A stretch of 27,722 bases of DNA from a virus. Each line of letters starts with the position of its first letter. The stretch's first letter is position 1. The stretch spans positions 1 to 27,722 of the IMG/VR virus record IMGVR_UViG_3300045135_001629. One strand, 5' to 3'. The notes beneath the pieces were generated by a model. That model saw only the letters and a list, made by a program, of their open reading frames with translations. It was not told the DNA's origin and ran no database searches. Shown here one piece after another: positions 21,313-27,345 of the stretch. The translations under genes and the position numbers were made by a program.

Positions 21313-21470
21313 GATAGTATAGCTTTTAATATTATTCTCTTCATAGACTCTGGAACATCTGGATCTGCTAAATCCTCTTGACATTCCCTTAAAAGTTCTA
21401 AACGGCTATATAATTCAATAGCGTTTTGTTCGTGGTTAAAATTTGCGAATAAATCTTTTGTTCTTCCCAT
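21309..21470 (-). CDS. Small acidic helical protein, 53 aa
   Basis: A 53-codon frame from ATG 21470-21468 to TGA 21311-21309. The TGA overlaps the exonuclease ATG, and the start overlaps the upstream membrane protein gene by 35 bases. The product is helical and acidic: I-E-L-Y-S-R-L-E-L-L-R-E-C-Q-E-D-L-A-D, then S-M-K-R-I-I-L-K-A-I-L. No family is recognised. Coupling suggests that it is made with the exonuclease, possibly as a partner. Confidence 0.65.
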   Translation of the reverse strand: MGRTKDLFANFNHEQNAIELYSRLELLRECQEDLADPDVPESMKRIILKAILS

Positions 21471-21645
21471 TGTTGTGTTGAATTAAGTTTAACATTATTT
21501 TAATTAGCCCTTCTATTCTGTCAACGACAAAAGCGAAAGGAGTTATCAAAACATATAGGATGAAGTCTATTAGGAATAATATAGCTATACCTAAAAATAA
21601 GATAAGATTTCTGGGGGTATGTAATATTAGTTTTAATATCTTCAT
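21436..21645 (-). CDS. Small two-span membrane protein, 69 aa
   Basis: A 69-residue protein with a basic start (M-K-I-L-K-L-I-L-H-T-P-R-N), a long hydrophobic region (residues about 14-42: L-I-L-F-L-G-I-A-I-L-F-L-I, then D-F-I-L-Y-V-L-I-T-P-F-A-F-V-V) that could form one long or two short spans, and a very basic C-terminus (N-N-G-K-N-K-R-F-I-R-K-F). It is the first gene after a strong promoter at 21660-21690. A role as membrane anchor, exclusion factor or host-takeover peptide is possible; nothing in the sequence decides. Confidence 0.6.
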   Translation of the reverse strand: MKILKLILHTPRNLILFLGIAILFLIDFILYVLITPFAFVVDRIEGLIKIMLNLIQHNNGKNKRFIRKF

Positions 21646-21659
21646 CGTTATGTTTTCAA

Positions 21660-21690
21660 CAAAGATATAACAATTTTTGAACTGACAAAA
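21660..21690 (-). promoter_or_regulatory. Promoter of the exonuclease-terminase operon
   Basis: Minus strand: TTTTGTCAGTTCAAAA (21690-21675), a variant of the recurring -33 element, 18 bases after TTTG then TATCTTTG (21667-21660), a full TAnnTTTG match. The ATG follows 14 bases later (21645). It lies directly beyond the stop of the 51-residue gene. Confidence 0.65.
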
Positions 21691-21846
21691 TTATTTTTTA
21701 GGAGTGAACTGGTCTTTCCATATTGTTTGGCAAACTGCAAACCTTTGGTCTCTGTCTTTATATTCAGCTCCCATCTTTGCGTTCCCCATACATCTCCTAG
21801 TGAAATCTTTATTCGTCTCGTACTTCTTCGGTTTTAAAAGTGGCAT
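21691..21846 (-). CDS. Small conserved phage protein, 51 aa
   Basis: A 51-codon frame, ATG 21846-21844 to TAA 21693-21691. Sequence starts M-P-L-L-K-P-K-K-Y-E-T, then F-T-R-R-C-M-G-N-A-K-M, Y-K-D-R-D-Q-R-F-A-V-C-Q-T-I-W. I recognise this M-P-x-P-K...R-C-M...D-Q-R-x-A-V-C pattern from many phage genomes as a tiny uncharacterised protein. The two Cys may bind metal. It overlaps the upstream 43-residue frame by 38 bases in another frame. It ends the replication operon before the next promoter. Confidence 0.7.
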   Translation of the reverse strand: MPLLKPKKYETNKDFTRRCMGNAKMGAEYKDRDQRFAVCQTIWKDQFTPKK

Positions 21847-21940
21847 CCTCTAATCTTTTAATTTTTTCTAATGCTACGACAAGAGCTTGTTGAGTAATTT
21901 TAATGTCGTGCTTCATTTTAAATAACTCCGATTCTTTCAT
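21809..21940 (-). CDS. Tiny helical protein, 43 aa
   Basis: A 43-codon frame from ATG 21940-21938, which overlaps the nuclease-like TGA (ATGA), to TAA 21811-21809. One amphipathic, coiled-coil-like helix: F-K-M-K-H-D-I-K-I-T-Q-Q-A-L-V-V-A-L-E-K-I. The acidic tail ends T-E-E-V-R-D-E. Position and overlap support it; no family is recognised. It could help the adjacent nuclease-like protein oligomerise. Confidence 0.6.
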   Translation of the reverse strand: MKESELFKMKHDIKITQQALVVALEKIKRLEDATFKTEEVRDE

Positions 21941-22440
21941 TTGTTTACACTATATAATTTATAATTCTCAATCTCCCAGTTATCAGCATCCAATTCAAAA
22001 GAGCTTCCATCATCTCTAGTCCTAATAAATCCTTTCTTATAAAGTTTAGCTTCATTAAGAAATTCTACTTTAGTTATCCAACCACAAACCCATAGCTTTT
22101 TGGTTCTAGTATTAACAGAACAAAACATAAAAGCATCTGCTTTATGGTTTCTTTGGTAATCTACAAAGTTATTGACGTAATGAGGTTTTGGATTTACTTT
22201 TCTCTCCATAGCCTTAACATCTACTTTATACCCATTCCATTCAATATCATACCCTCCATCAAATCCATTAACCATAATAGGTCTATGACCAAAATATTTT
22301 CTAACGACATTCTCTGAAAGTACTCCGATAAATTGCTGTCTTGGAGTCCCATCATATTTACCTCTCCTGCCGAAGTTTTTATTCCTAATTAACTTCTTGG
22401 AGTAGTCTATTATATTTTGATCTATAGGGAGTTCAATCAC
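21937..22440 (-). CDS. PD-(D/E)XK nuclease-like protein
   Basis: A 167-residue protein that starts at GTG 22440-22438, overlapping the previous stop as GTGA; no suitable ATG lies nearby. Core motifs: F-I-G-V-L-S-E-N-V-V-R-K-Y-F-G (helix with Glu), F-D-G-G-Y-D-I-E-W-N-G (candidate catalytic Asp), Y-K-V-D-V-K-A-M-E-R (D-x-K), a PD-(D/E)XK arrangement. Then A-D-A-F-M-F-C-S-V and L-W-V-C-G-W-I-T-K. Similar small nuclease-like proteins occur in phage replication regions, where branch resolution or host DNA damage have been proposed. Its substrate is unknown. RusA lies in the same operon. Confidence 0.7.
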   Translation of the reverse strand: MIELPIDQNIIDYSKKLIRNKNFGRRGKYDGTPRQQFIGVLSENVVRKYFGHRPIMVNGFDGGYDIEWNGYKVDVKAMERKVNPKPHYVNNFVDYQRNHKADAFMFCSVNTRTKKLWVCGWITKVEFLNEAKLYKKGFIRTRDDGSSFELDADNWEIENYKLYSVNK

Positions 22441-22700
22441 TTGTTTAAATTCTTCATTTTCTCAATATACAATATTGCATCCATTAGCTCTTCTTGGAGG
22501 TGGTTTAACCAGCTATAGAATCCATCAGGGGAATCCTGTAAAGTAGTGCCGTATTTTACTATTCCATCTCTACTACGTTCCCTCATTGTACTAATAACCT
22601 TTTCCACTATAATGTCTCTATATCTATCTTGGTAGGTGCTGTCCATTGTCCATCTATCTCCAAACTGCATCTCTACCCATTTTTTTAAACTATCACTCAT
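22437..22700 (-). CDS. MazG-like nucleotide pyrophosphohydrolase candidate
   Basis: An 87-residue all-helical protein. After a D-S-T-Y-Q-D-R-Y-R-D-I-I-V-E start come R-E-R-S-R-D-G-I-V-K-Y-G-T-T-L (about 40-54) and W-L-N-H-L-Q-E-E-L-M-D-A-I-L-Y-I (about 64-79). The K-Y-G-T-T-L followed by an E-E-L-x-D-A helix is characteristic of phage MazG-like/dUTPase-like NTP pyrophosphohydrolases, whose acidic residues bind Mg2+. Such enzymes may lower (p)ppGpp or clean nucleotide pools; the substrate here is not known. It overlaps both neighbours by a few bases. Confidence 0.6.
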   Translation of the reverse strand: MSDSLKKWVEMQFGDRWTMDSTYQDRYRDIIVEKVISTMRERSRDGIVKYGTTLQDSPDGFYSWLNHLQEELMDAILYIEKMKNLNK

Positions 22701-23118
22701 TGTCGTATTCTTTATAGACTCGTTCTAGCTTCTTATATACGTTATTTAAGAAACAACTACTACAGGAGGTCATCTCTACATTATCCTTAAATATCCTATT
22801 ATACACATCTAATAGTGCTGATTGCTCATTAGGTAGTATTCTGTTATGGGGGGTTTCAAAGAACTTTGATAGGAAGTTATATTCTTTCTCGTTTAAACAT
22901 TCTGGTTTCTGATAAGGAAAAACCTTATTTAAAACTTCACGTCTGTCGGAGCAGCCACAGTCCTCCCCAGCTACAAACTTCACCGCCTTGTCTATTCCTA
23001 CAGCTTTAAAAACTTTCTCTACTGTATCTCCTAAACCTGTAGACTTAACTTTTTGTTTTGGATTTGAGGTACTTCCTGTATTCTTCAATCGCACCCTCCC
23101 TGATTTTCTGTTTGCCAT
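22693..23118 (-). CDS. Cys-rich conserved phage protein (GLGDTVEKVF type)
   Basis: A 141-residue protein. A basic, Ser/Thr/Lys-rich N-terminus (1-27) precedes G-L-G-D-T-V-E-K-V-F-K-A-V-G-I-D-K-A-V (28-46), then A-G-E-D-C-G-C-S-D-R-R-E (50-61), F-P-Y-Q-K-P-E-C and S-C-S-S-C-F-L-N-N-V-Y-K-K-L (117-130). The G-L-G-D-T-V-E-K...C-G-C pattern is one I know from many Bacteroidetes phages without a function. The Cys pairs could form a zinc site. The first 74 bases of the gene lie inside the end of the sigma-like gene in another frame. Start ATG 23118 seems firm because no later ATG keeps the conserved block. Confidence 0.65.
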   Translation of the reverse strand: MANRKSGRVRLKNTGSTSNPKQKVKSTGLGDTVEKVFKAVGIDKAVKFVAGEDCGCSDRREVLNKVFPYQKPECLNEKEYNFLSKFFETPHNRILPNEQSALLDVYNRIFKDNVEMTSCSSCFLNNVYKKLERVYKEYDNE

Positions 23119-23593
23119 TACTTAATGTATTAAAAATTGAACTTAAACTTATTTTAGTCTCCCTAGAAATCTTCCTCATACTCATTTGATTATAAAAATG
23201 AATATTGAATATTTTCTTATCATACCAATACCAATCTTCAGTTATCTTGTCTATCTTTTCAAATATTTTGTCAAAGTATATTTTCTGTTGCTCCACACTT
23301 TCTGGGAGTAATATATTATCTATATCTTTTTGCTCCTCCAAATAAACAGTATTCTTTCCAATTTGATAGTGTCTAGATAAATATAGATTACGGAGCGTTA
23401 CATAGACGTAGTAAGTATTTACTTCTGTATCGTTATATAATATCTTTTTAGGATCTCCTACATAATCTGTAATTCTGATATACATCTGTTGAACTAATTC
23501 GTTAGCATCCTCTGGAGAGACTCCGAACGATTTAGCCATATTAATCCAATCATTGTGCTTTTCAGCTAATATATCTATTACTCTTATCTCCAA
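23045..23593 (-). CDS. RNA polymerase sigma-like / HTH regulator
   Basis: A 182-residue protein when started at TTG 23593; the next ATG (23539) would remove 18 residues of what looks like the first conserved helix. Residues about 25-50 (V-S-P-E-D-A-N-E-L-V-Q-Q-M-Y-I-R-I) resemble sigma region 2, and residues about 135-168 (M-S-M-R-K-I-S-R-E-T-K-I-S-L-S-S-I-F-N) are a helix-turn-helix like sigma region 4. Small sigma-like proteins in phage replication regions may redirect host RNA polymerase. Conserved extended -33 elements in this window would be natural targets, but this is inference. Confidence 0.6.
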   Translation of the reverse strand: MEIRVIDILAEKHNDWINMAKSFGVSPEDANELVQQMYIRITDYVGDPKKILYNDTEVNTYYVYVTLRNLYLSRHYQIGKNTVYLEEQKDIDNILLPESVEQQKIYFDKIFEKIDKITEDWYWYDKKIFNIHFYNQMSMRKISRETKISLSSIFNTLSNGKQKIREGAIEEYRKYLKSKTKS

Positions 23594-23733
23594 ACGTGAA
23601 ATGATATTCCTATTATACCTAAAAGGATTTGAAATAAATGTTCTGTCTCATCAGATTCTATATCATCCATCTTTGAATTCCAATAGTTAAATCCAACGCT
23701 AAACCCATAAATGGGGAAAAATTGTAAATACAT
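23584..23733 (-). CDS. Small membrane-like protein, 49 aa
   Basis: A 49-codon frame from ATG 23733-23731 to TAA 23586-23584, one base after the RusA stop and ending 10 bases inside the next gene. Hydrophobic start (Y-L-Q-F-F-P-I-Y-G-F-S-V-G-F-N-Y-W), an acidic middle (M-D-D-I-E-S-D-E-T-E) and a hydrophobic end (I-L-L-G-I-I-G-I-S-F-H-V-W). I recall tiny phage proteins with the same G-x-x-x-G-x-N-Y...D-x-x...Q-I...G-I-I-G-I layout. Membrane association is likely. Function unknown. Confidence 0.65.
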   Translation of the reverse strand: MYLQFFPIYGFSVGFNYWNSKMDDIESDETEHLFQILLGIIGISFHVWR

Positions 23734-23734
23734 A

Positions 23735-24124
23735 TTATAATTTAGTTATCATTACATCTAGTCTAGGATATTCTTTATCAATCCCCATATAACAAGAATT
23801 AACCTCCACAACAGTAGATAAGTCATCAGATTCAATACAGCCTCTATCAACCATAGCATCTTGAAAAAACTTATCTATAACCGATATCACATTCATTAGG
23901 TCTCTTGTTCTTTTATCAGGAGCAAAGTAAAAGTATTCTATCTTTACCTTACCCTTAATCTTAAAATCTAATTTATCAAATACTTCACTTTTAAATCTAC
24001 GTTTTATATCATTACTAACTTGGTAATGCCAATTACGATAATTGTTTAAAGTTAACCATTTTCTTCTATTGCTCCGATTCGTTATGAATAATGGGAGCGA
24101 CAATGTTATTATTTCTTTCTTCAT
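23735..24124 (-). CDS. rusA: RusA-like Holliday junction resolvase
   Basis: A 129-residue protein, normal for RusA. Motifs: L-T-L-N-N-Y-R-N-W-H-Y (25-34), Y-F-Y-F-A-P-D-K-R-T-R-D-L-M-N-V (64-79), I-D-K-F-F-Q-D-A-M-V (83-92) and I-E-S-D-D-L-S-T-V-V (97-106). The acidic residues (candidates Asp70, Asp75, Asp84, Asp100/101) match the acidic positions that bind Mg2+ in RusA enzymes, although the usual D-x-D-N is relaxed to D-L-M-N. It would cut four-way junctions made during recombination and replication before packaging. The start overlaps the primase gene end by 59 bases. Confidence 0.8.
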   Translation of the reverse strand: MKKEIITLSLPLFITNRSNRRKWLTLNNYRNWHYQVSNDIKRRFKSEVFDKLDFKIKGKVKIEYFYFAPDKRTRDLMNVISVIDKFFQDAMVDRGCIESDDLSTVVEVNSCYMGIDKEYPRLDVMITKL

Positions 24125-25823
24125 CTATTTCTGTAAAAGGGGTTTTGTTATTAAAGTAATAACGCTGCTCCTTTATGTTGAATTCGATGTTCCTTACATC
24201 TTGAGGATAACCTACTAATTTCTGTTTCTTAATCTTCTGTGAACCAAAGATAACTGATTTATCTGAAAAGTCAACTGCCCTATTAGGTCTCCAAACATAT
24301 AATAGATTATCACACTTATTGGCGAACTCACTCCCTCCCTTAACATAGTTAACATCTGGCTTGGGATACCTACCAGTTTCATCTCTTCTGGGAGTAATTT
24401 GATGGGCTACTAAATGAACAGATACATTGTTGTCTACTGCAAATCTTTTTAGCTCCGCCATGAATCTAGATATATATAAATCTTCACGCTCCCCATTCAT
24501 TATCTTATGGTGGACTGTATTATATGGGTCTATGATTAAACTGTTAATTCCTCTAGATCTAACAAGATATTTAGCTCTATCAAATATAGTATCTAGTAAA
24601 AAATGCTTATTAGGGTATATTAAGTAAAAATGTTTTCTAACAAACTTCATCCCTTCATTGAATTGATCTAAAGACATCTGGTGGGAGTATTTTGGATTTG
24701 TTGATTTACCAATATACATCTCTATTAAATCATTATAGAAATCAGTCATAGGCATATTCTCTGGGGAGAAAATAGCAAACTTATAATTCTCTTTAGCAGC
24801 CTTTATAACACATAATTGATTCAAAAATAAACTCTTACCTTCATTCTGGTAACCTGTCCAAACATTAACCTCTTTATTCCTCCAAGTCCAAGCAGCATCA
24901 ACCTGTGGGATATAAGTAGTTGTCCCCATATCCTGACCATTATGAAAACCATCTAAAAGATCCTCCTCAACATCATCTAGTGAAAAGATACCCTCTACTT
25001 TGGGTATTATAGCCATTTGGAGACGTTTTAAGAGACTTTCTTTGCCTTCTTGGAGTAATACCTCATTTGCATCCTTAAAAGGGCTAAAATCGACTAATTT
25101 GCATTTCTCTACTCCAATACGTCTAATTAGTTCTTTCTCTAAATATCTACCATTATCATCATTATCAACAGCTATATACACACATTTAGCTGATTCAAAC
25201 ACCTCATAACAGTTATCTATACATTCTAATTTCTTACTGATATTTTTATCAGCAGTATTAGGCGCACCCATATTTACAGATGTATGGGTTGTTACACCAG
25301 CAACCTCCCAAGACAAAGAATCTAACTCCCCTTCACATATCACTATTGGAGTTTTATTTATTACTCCATCATAGTTATATATAATTGGCTCTGCATCTTT
25401 AGATTGAGTAAAGAATTTACCATCTATACCTCTTGTTTTATAGTTTACTATCTCTCCATCACGATAATAGGGAAATACAATTAGATCTCCATGCTTTGTA
25501 GTTTTGAGTCTATTGTTTCGTATTACTTCATCTGTAATACCTCTAGAATTTAAGTATTCTTTACCCTTCTTATTTAATGGTTGAAGTAAACTTGGATTTG
25601 GGAGCTTATAAATCTTTTGTTCATCCATTGGTTTATTTTGTTTTAGGTTTCCTTTATACCCACATTTATGACAAAGAAATACTCCCTTATCAATATTAAC
25701 TGCTAAACACTTATCGTTATAGTGGGTTTTACCTATCCTAATGCAATTAGGACATTTCACTTTTACTTCTGTTTTATTAGTGTTTGGTAATACTATTCCG
25801 TATTCGTTTAATTTATCTAACAT
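24066..25823 (-). CDS. Primase-helicase (T7 gp4-like)
   Basis: A 585-residue bifunctional replication protein. The N-terminal zinc ribbon is C24-P-N-C27 ... C51-H-K-C54. A TOPRIM-type primase core has I-V-I-C-E-G-E-L-D-S-L-S (Glu/Asp metal site) and V-Y-I-A-V-D-N-D-D-N-G. The C-terminal RecA-like helicase has Walker A G-Y-Q-N-E-G-K-S, Walker B L-I-I-D-P-Y-N-T-V, and V-H-L-V-A-H-Q. It would unwind DNA and prime the lagging strand as a ring hexamer. It follows an AT-rich palindromic region (25824-25889), and its last 59 bases overlap rusA. Confidence 0.9.
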   Translation of the reverse strand: MLDKLNEYGIVLPNTNKTEVKVKCPNCIRIGKTHYNDKCLAVNIDKGVFLCHKCGYKGNLKQNKPMDEQKIYKLPNPSLLQPLNKKGKEYLNSRGITDEVIRNNRLKTTKHGDLIVFPYYRDGEIVNYKTRGIDGKFFTQSKDAEPIIYNYDGVINKTPIVICEGELDSLSWEVAGVTTHTSVNMGAPNTADKNISKKLECIDNCYEVFESAKCVYIAVDNDDNGRYLEKELIRRIGVEKCKLVDFSPFKDANEVLLQEGKESLLKRLQMAIIPKVEGIFSLDDVEEDLLDGFHNGQDMGTTTYIPQVDAAWTWRNKEVNVWTGYQNEGKSLFLNQLCVIKAAKENYKFAIFSPENMPMTDFYNDLIEMYIGKSTNPKYSHQMSLDQFNEGMKFVRKHFYLIYPNKHFLLDTIFDRAKYLVRSRGINSLIIDPYNTVHHKIMNGEREDLYISRFMAELKRFAVDNNVSVHLVAHQITPRRDETGRYPKPDVNYVKGGSEFANKCDNLLYVWRPNRAVDFSDKSVIFGSQKIKKQKLVGYPQDVRNIEFNIKEQRYYFNNKTPFTEIDEERNNNIVAPIIHNESEQ

Positions 25824-25838
25824 ATAGTTTTATTTAGC

Positions 25839-25908
25839 ATATAGTACTATATACAATACTTATATACAACTATATATAATATATTACTATTATATATCTG
25901 CCGTTTTG
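25839..25908. promoter_or_regulatory. Palindromic AT-rich control region before primase
   Basis: Contains the 14-base perfect palindrome ATATAGTACTATAT (25839-25852), several TATATAC/CTATATA units, and CTGCC-GTTTT-GGCAG (about 25897-25911). The order AACTATATA...TGCC-N5-GGCAG matches the element near 14891-14924. The palindrome also appears with one changed arm end at 15279-15290. It lies between the winged-helix regulator and the primase gene, so autoregulation or an origin role is plausible. Confidence 0.5.
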
Positions 25909-26183
25909 GCAGGTGTAAGTACTCTAATAGTTCTAAATTTACCATGACCTCTACCAGAGGCTTTTGTTTCTCGTTTTATTAAGTTCTTGTTTTCTAAATC
26001 GTTAAGAATTCTATATAGCGTTCTCTCGCTTACATTAAGCGTTTCTGCTAAAGAATTACTACTTGCAAAACAATATGGTTTAACACCTTTACATAATGAT
26101 TTTATGTGGGAGAAAACCATAAGTTCGTTATTGGTAAGTCCTTTCACTTTTAAATCTATATTAACATATTTAACTTTACTCAT
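25890..26183 (-). CDS. Winged-helix transcriptional regulator
   Basis: A 97-residue protein started at ATG 26183-26181; an upstream GTG (26213) lies inside the terminator hairpin and is rejected. Residues about 15-75 form a winged HTH: L-T-N-N-E-L-M-V-F-S-H-I-K-S-L, then S-S-N-S-L-A-E-T-L-N-V-S-E-R-T-L-Y-R-I-L-N-D-L-E (recognition helix) and K-N-L-I-K-R-E-T. The tail is basic (S-G-R-G-H-G-K-F-R-T-I-R). It resembles phage replication-initiation/helix-turn-helix proteins of the DnaD/RepA-N type in size and place. Likely operators: the palindromic region directly downstream, and its counterpart at 14.8-14.9 kb. Confidence 0.7.
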   Translation of the reverse strand: MSKVKYVNIDLKVKGLTNNELMVFSHIKSLCKGVKPYCFASSNSLAETLNVSERTLYRILNDLENKNLIKRETKASGRGHGKFRTIRVLTPAKTADI

Positions 26184-26195
26184 AATTAGAAAATT

Positions 26196-26220
26196 AAAGG
26201 GGGCTTTTAACACCCCCTTT
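26196..26220 (-). terminator. Stem-loop after the SSB-like gene
   Basis: AAAGGGGG/CCCCCTTT, a perfect 8-bp stem with a 9-base loop, 10 bases past the SSB-like stop. The following minus strand is T-rich but interrupted (TTTAATTTT), so termination may be partial and allow read-through into the regulator and primase genes. Confidence 0.65.
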
Positions 26221-26229
26221 TAAAGTTGA

Positions 26230-26496
26230 TTAAAATGGTAAATCTACCTCTTCAACATTACTGTCAGCTTTAGCTTTTGCTTTAGCAGGATCTGGCTTGT
26301 AATCGTTAATCCATACGCTATGGGTTTTCCCATACTGATCAGTTTCTTTTAAACTACCTACAGTTAACTTAACATAATGCTCCCCATTATATTCAAACCA
26401 ATTACCTTCTAATTGGCTCTTCTTAATAGAGATGTTAATCATATCATAGTTTCCAACTTTTTTGCCGTTACCGACATACTTTCTGTCTTTACTCAT
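26230..26496 (-). CDS. Single-stranded DNA-binding-like protein
   Basis: An 88-residue protein: V-G-N-G-K-K-V-G-N-Y-D-M-I-N-I-S-I, W-F-E-Y-N-G-E-H-Y-V-K-L-T-V, D-Q-Y-G-K-T-H-S-V-W-I-N-D-Y, a Lys/Ala linker, and an acidic end E-E-V-D-L-P-F. The short OB-like strand pattern together with a D-L-P-F tip, which in bacterial SSB proteins docks partner proteins, supports an ssDNA-binding role. The linker A-K-A-K-A-K-A is unusual. It lies two bases after the ERF gene (TAATTATG), fitting a recombination pair. Confidence 0.6.
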   Translation of the reverse strand: MSKDRKYVGNGKKVGNYDMINISIKKSQLEGNWFEYNGEHYVKLTVGSLKETDQYGKTHSVWINDYKPDPAKAKAKADSNVEEVDLPF

Positions 26497-26498
26497 AA

Positions 26499-27050
26499 TT
26501 AAGATTCTAATAATTTAGCTACTTCTTTACTAACTTTATACTTCTTTCTGATATCAGTCAAGGAGAAGCCCTCTTGCATCGCTTTTTTAGCATTGTTAAA
26601 CTGAACAGAATCTTTCTGCAACCAAGCCTTGTTATCCTCAACAATTTTTGTTGGAGCATCATGAGTATTAGTTGCATCAGCATCTTTAGTGTCATCAATC
26701 AAGAATAACCCATTTAAAGCGTATTTTCTAGCATAACTACTAGAAGCTCCAAAGGCTTGAGCGATGTCCATTCCCTTCTTATTAGGATTTATACCAGCCT
26801 GCGCTTTAACGTGGATAGTTTTTTCACCATCTGAAATTACAGCAGTAGCCTGAATAAAATATAAATCTCCTAATTGAATAGTCTCATCCGTAAGATTTAC
26901 TGTAAGATTATGTTCCATTAATAATGGCTTTACAGCTTCTAGGATGTCCTCACAACTCCGATAATTGTAATTACCAAAGCTGTTCCTTTGATTTTTCGGT
27001 GCTTTCAGTCTCCCCTGAATATTCACCAGTTTGTCGTTTAGTGTTTTCAT
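26499..27050 (-). CDS. erf: ERF-family single-strand annealing protein
   Basis: A 183-residue recombinase that anneals complementary single strands. ERF signatures: S-F-G-N-Y-N-Y-R-S-C-E-D-I-L (24-37), A-V-K-P-L-L, V-K-A-Q-A-G-I-N, and G-M-D-I-A-Q-A-F-G-A-S-S-S-Y-A-R-K-Y-A-L followed by N-G-L-F-L-I-D-D-T-K-D-A-D. The C-terminal part (about 140-183) looks like a helical end. The ATG is about five bases past the -7 box of its promoter, so the mRNA is predicted to be leaderless or nearly so. It probably works with the RecE-like exonuclease at 20533-21312. Confidence 0.9.
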   Translation of the reverse strand: MKTLNDKLVNIQGRLKAPKNQRNSFGNYNYRSCEDILEAVKPLLMEHNLTVNLTDETIQLGDLYFIQATAVISDGEKTIHVKAQAGINPNKKGMDIAQAFGASSSYARKYALNGLFLIDDTKDADATNTHDAPTKIVEDNKAWLQKDSVQFNNAKKAMQEGFSLTDIRKKYKVSKEVAKLLES

Positions 27051-27055
27051 ATTGA

Positions 27056-27087
27056 CAAATATACACTTAATTTTAGAAGTGCCAAAA
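27056..27087 (-). promoter_or_regulatory. Strong promoter of the ERF operon, near-leaderless
   Basis: Minus strand: TTTTTGGCACTTCTAAAA (27087-27070), 19 bases after TTTG then TATATTTG (27063-27056), a full consensus match. Only five bases separate the box from the ERF ATG, less than or about equal to the expected distance to the start of transcription. The TTTTT part is shared with the terminator tail just upstream. Confidence 0.75.
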
Positions 27088-27117
27088 AAAAAGAGGGAAT
27101 GTTATATCCCCTCCTTT
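27084..27117 (-). terminator. Intrinsic terminator upstream of the ERF promoter
   Basis: Minus strand: AAAGGAGGG pairs with CCCTCTTT with one bulged G around an 11-base loop, then T9 (27092-27084). The T run directly forms the first bases of the -33 element of the ERF promoter, so the lysis-side transcript ends exactly where the next begins. Confidence 0.7.
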
Positions 27118-27210
27118 AAAACAAATACTTAAAAACAAAAACAAACAATGAATTAAGGTAAAAAGACCAAAAAACTAATTGCTATAGCAAATATATAATA
27201 TTTTAAGATA

Positions 27211-27345
27211 TTATCTACCTTGACCTCGATATTTTTTTCTATAATTTTTGGAGGATTTAAGTCTAGATGTTTTAGACTTACTGTGGGTATCAGGTCGTTT
27301 AACCTTCTTTTTCTCCCTATAAACAAATACATTACCTCTAGCCAT
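27211..27345 (-). CDS. Small basic conserved phage protein, 44 aa
   Basis: A 44-codon frame, ATG 27345-27343 to TAA 27213-27211. Start M-A-R-G-N-V-F-V-Y-R, then K-K-V-K-R-P, S-K-S-K-T-S-R-L-K-S-S-K-N-Y and end Y-R-G-Q-G-R. I recognise this layout (G-N-V-x-V-Y-R...K-T-S-x-L-K-x-S-K-N-Y...Y-R-G-Q-G-R) from many Bacteroidetes phages; the function is unknown, but the very basic Ser/Lys composition suggests nucleic-acid or virion DNA contact. Its ATG overlaps the holin-like stop (TAATG). Confidence 0.7.
   Translation of the reverse strand: MARGNVFVYREKKKVKRPDTHSKSKTSRLKSSKNYRKKYRGQGR

Noticed and set aside
27188-27195. TATATTTG box downstream of the 44-residue gene as another promoter
   Set aside because: No TTTG or TTG at the required distance upstream, and a terminator follows within 80 bases without a gene between.
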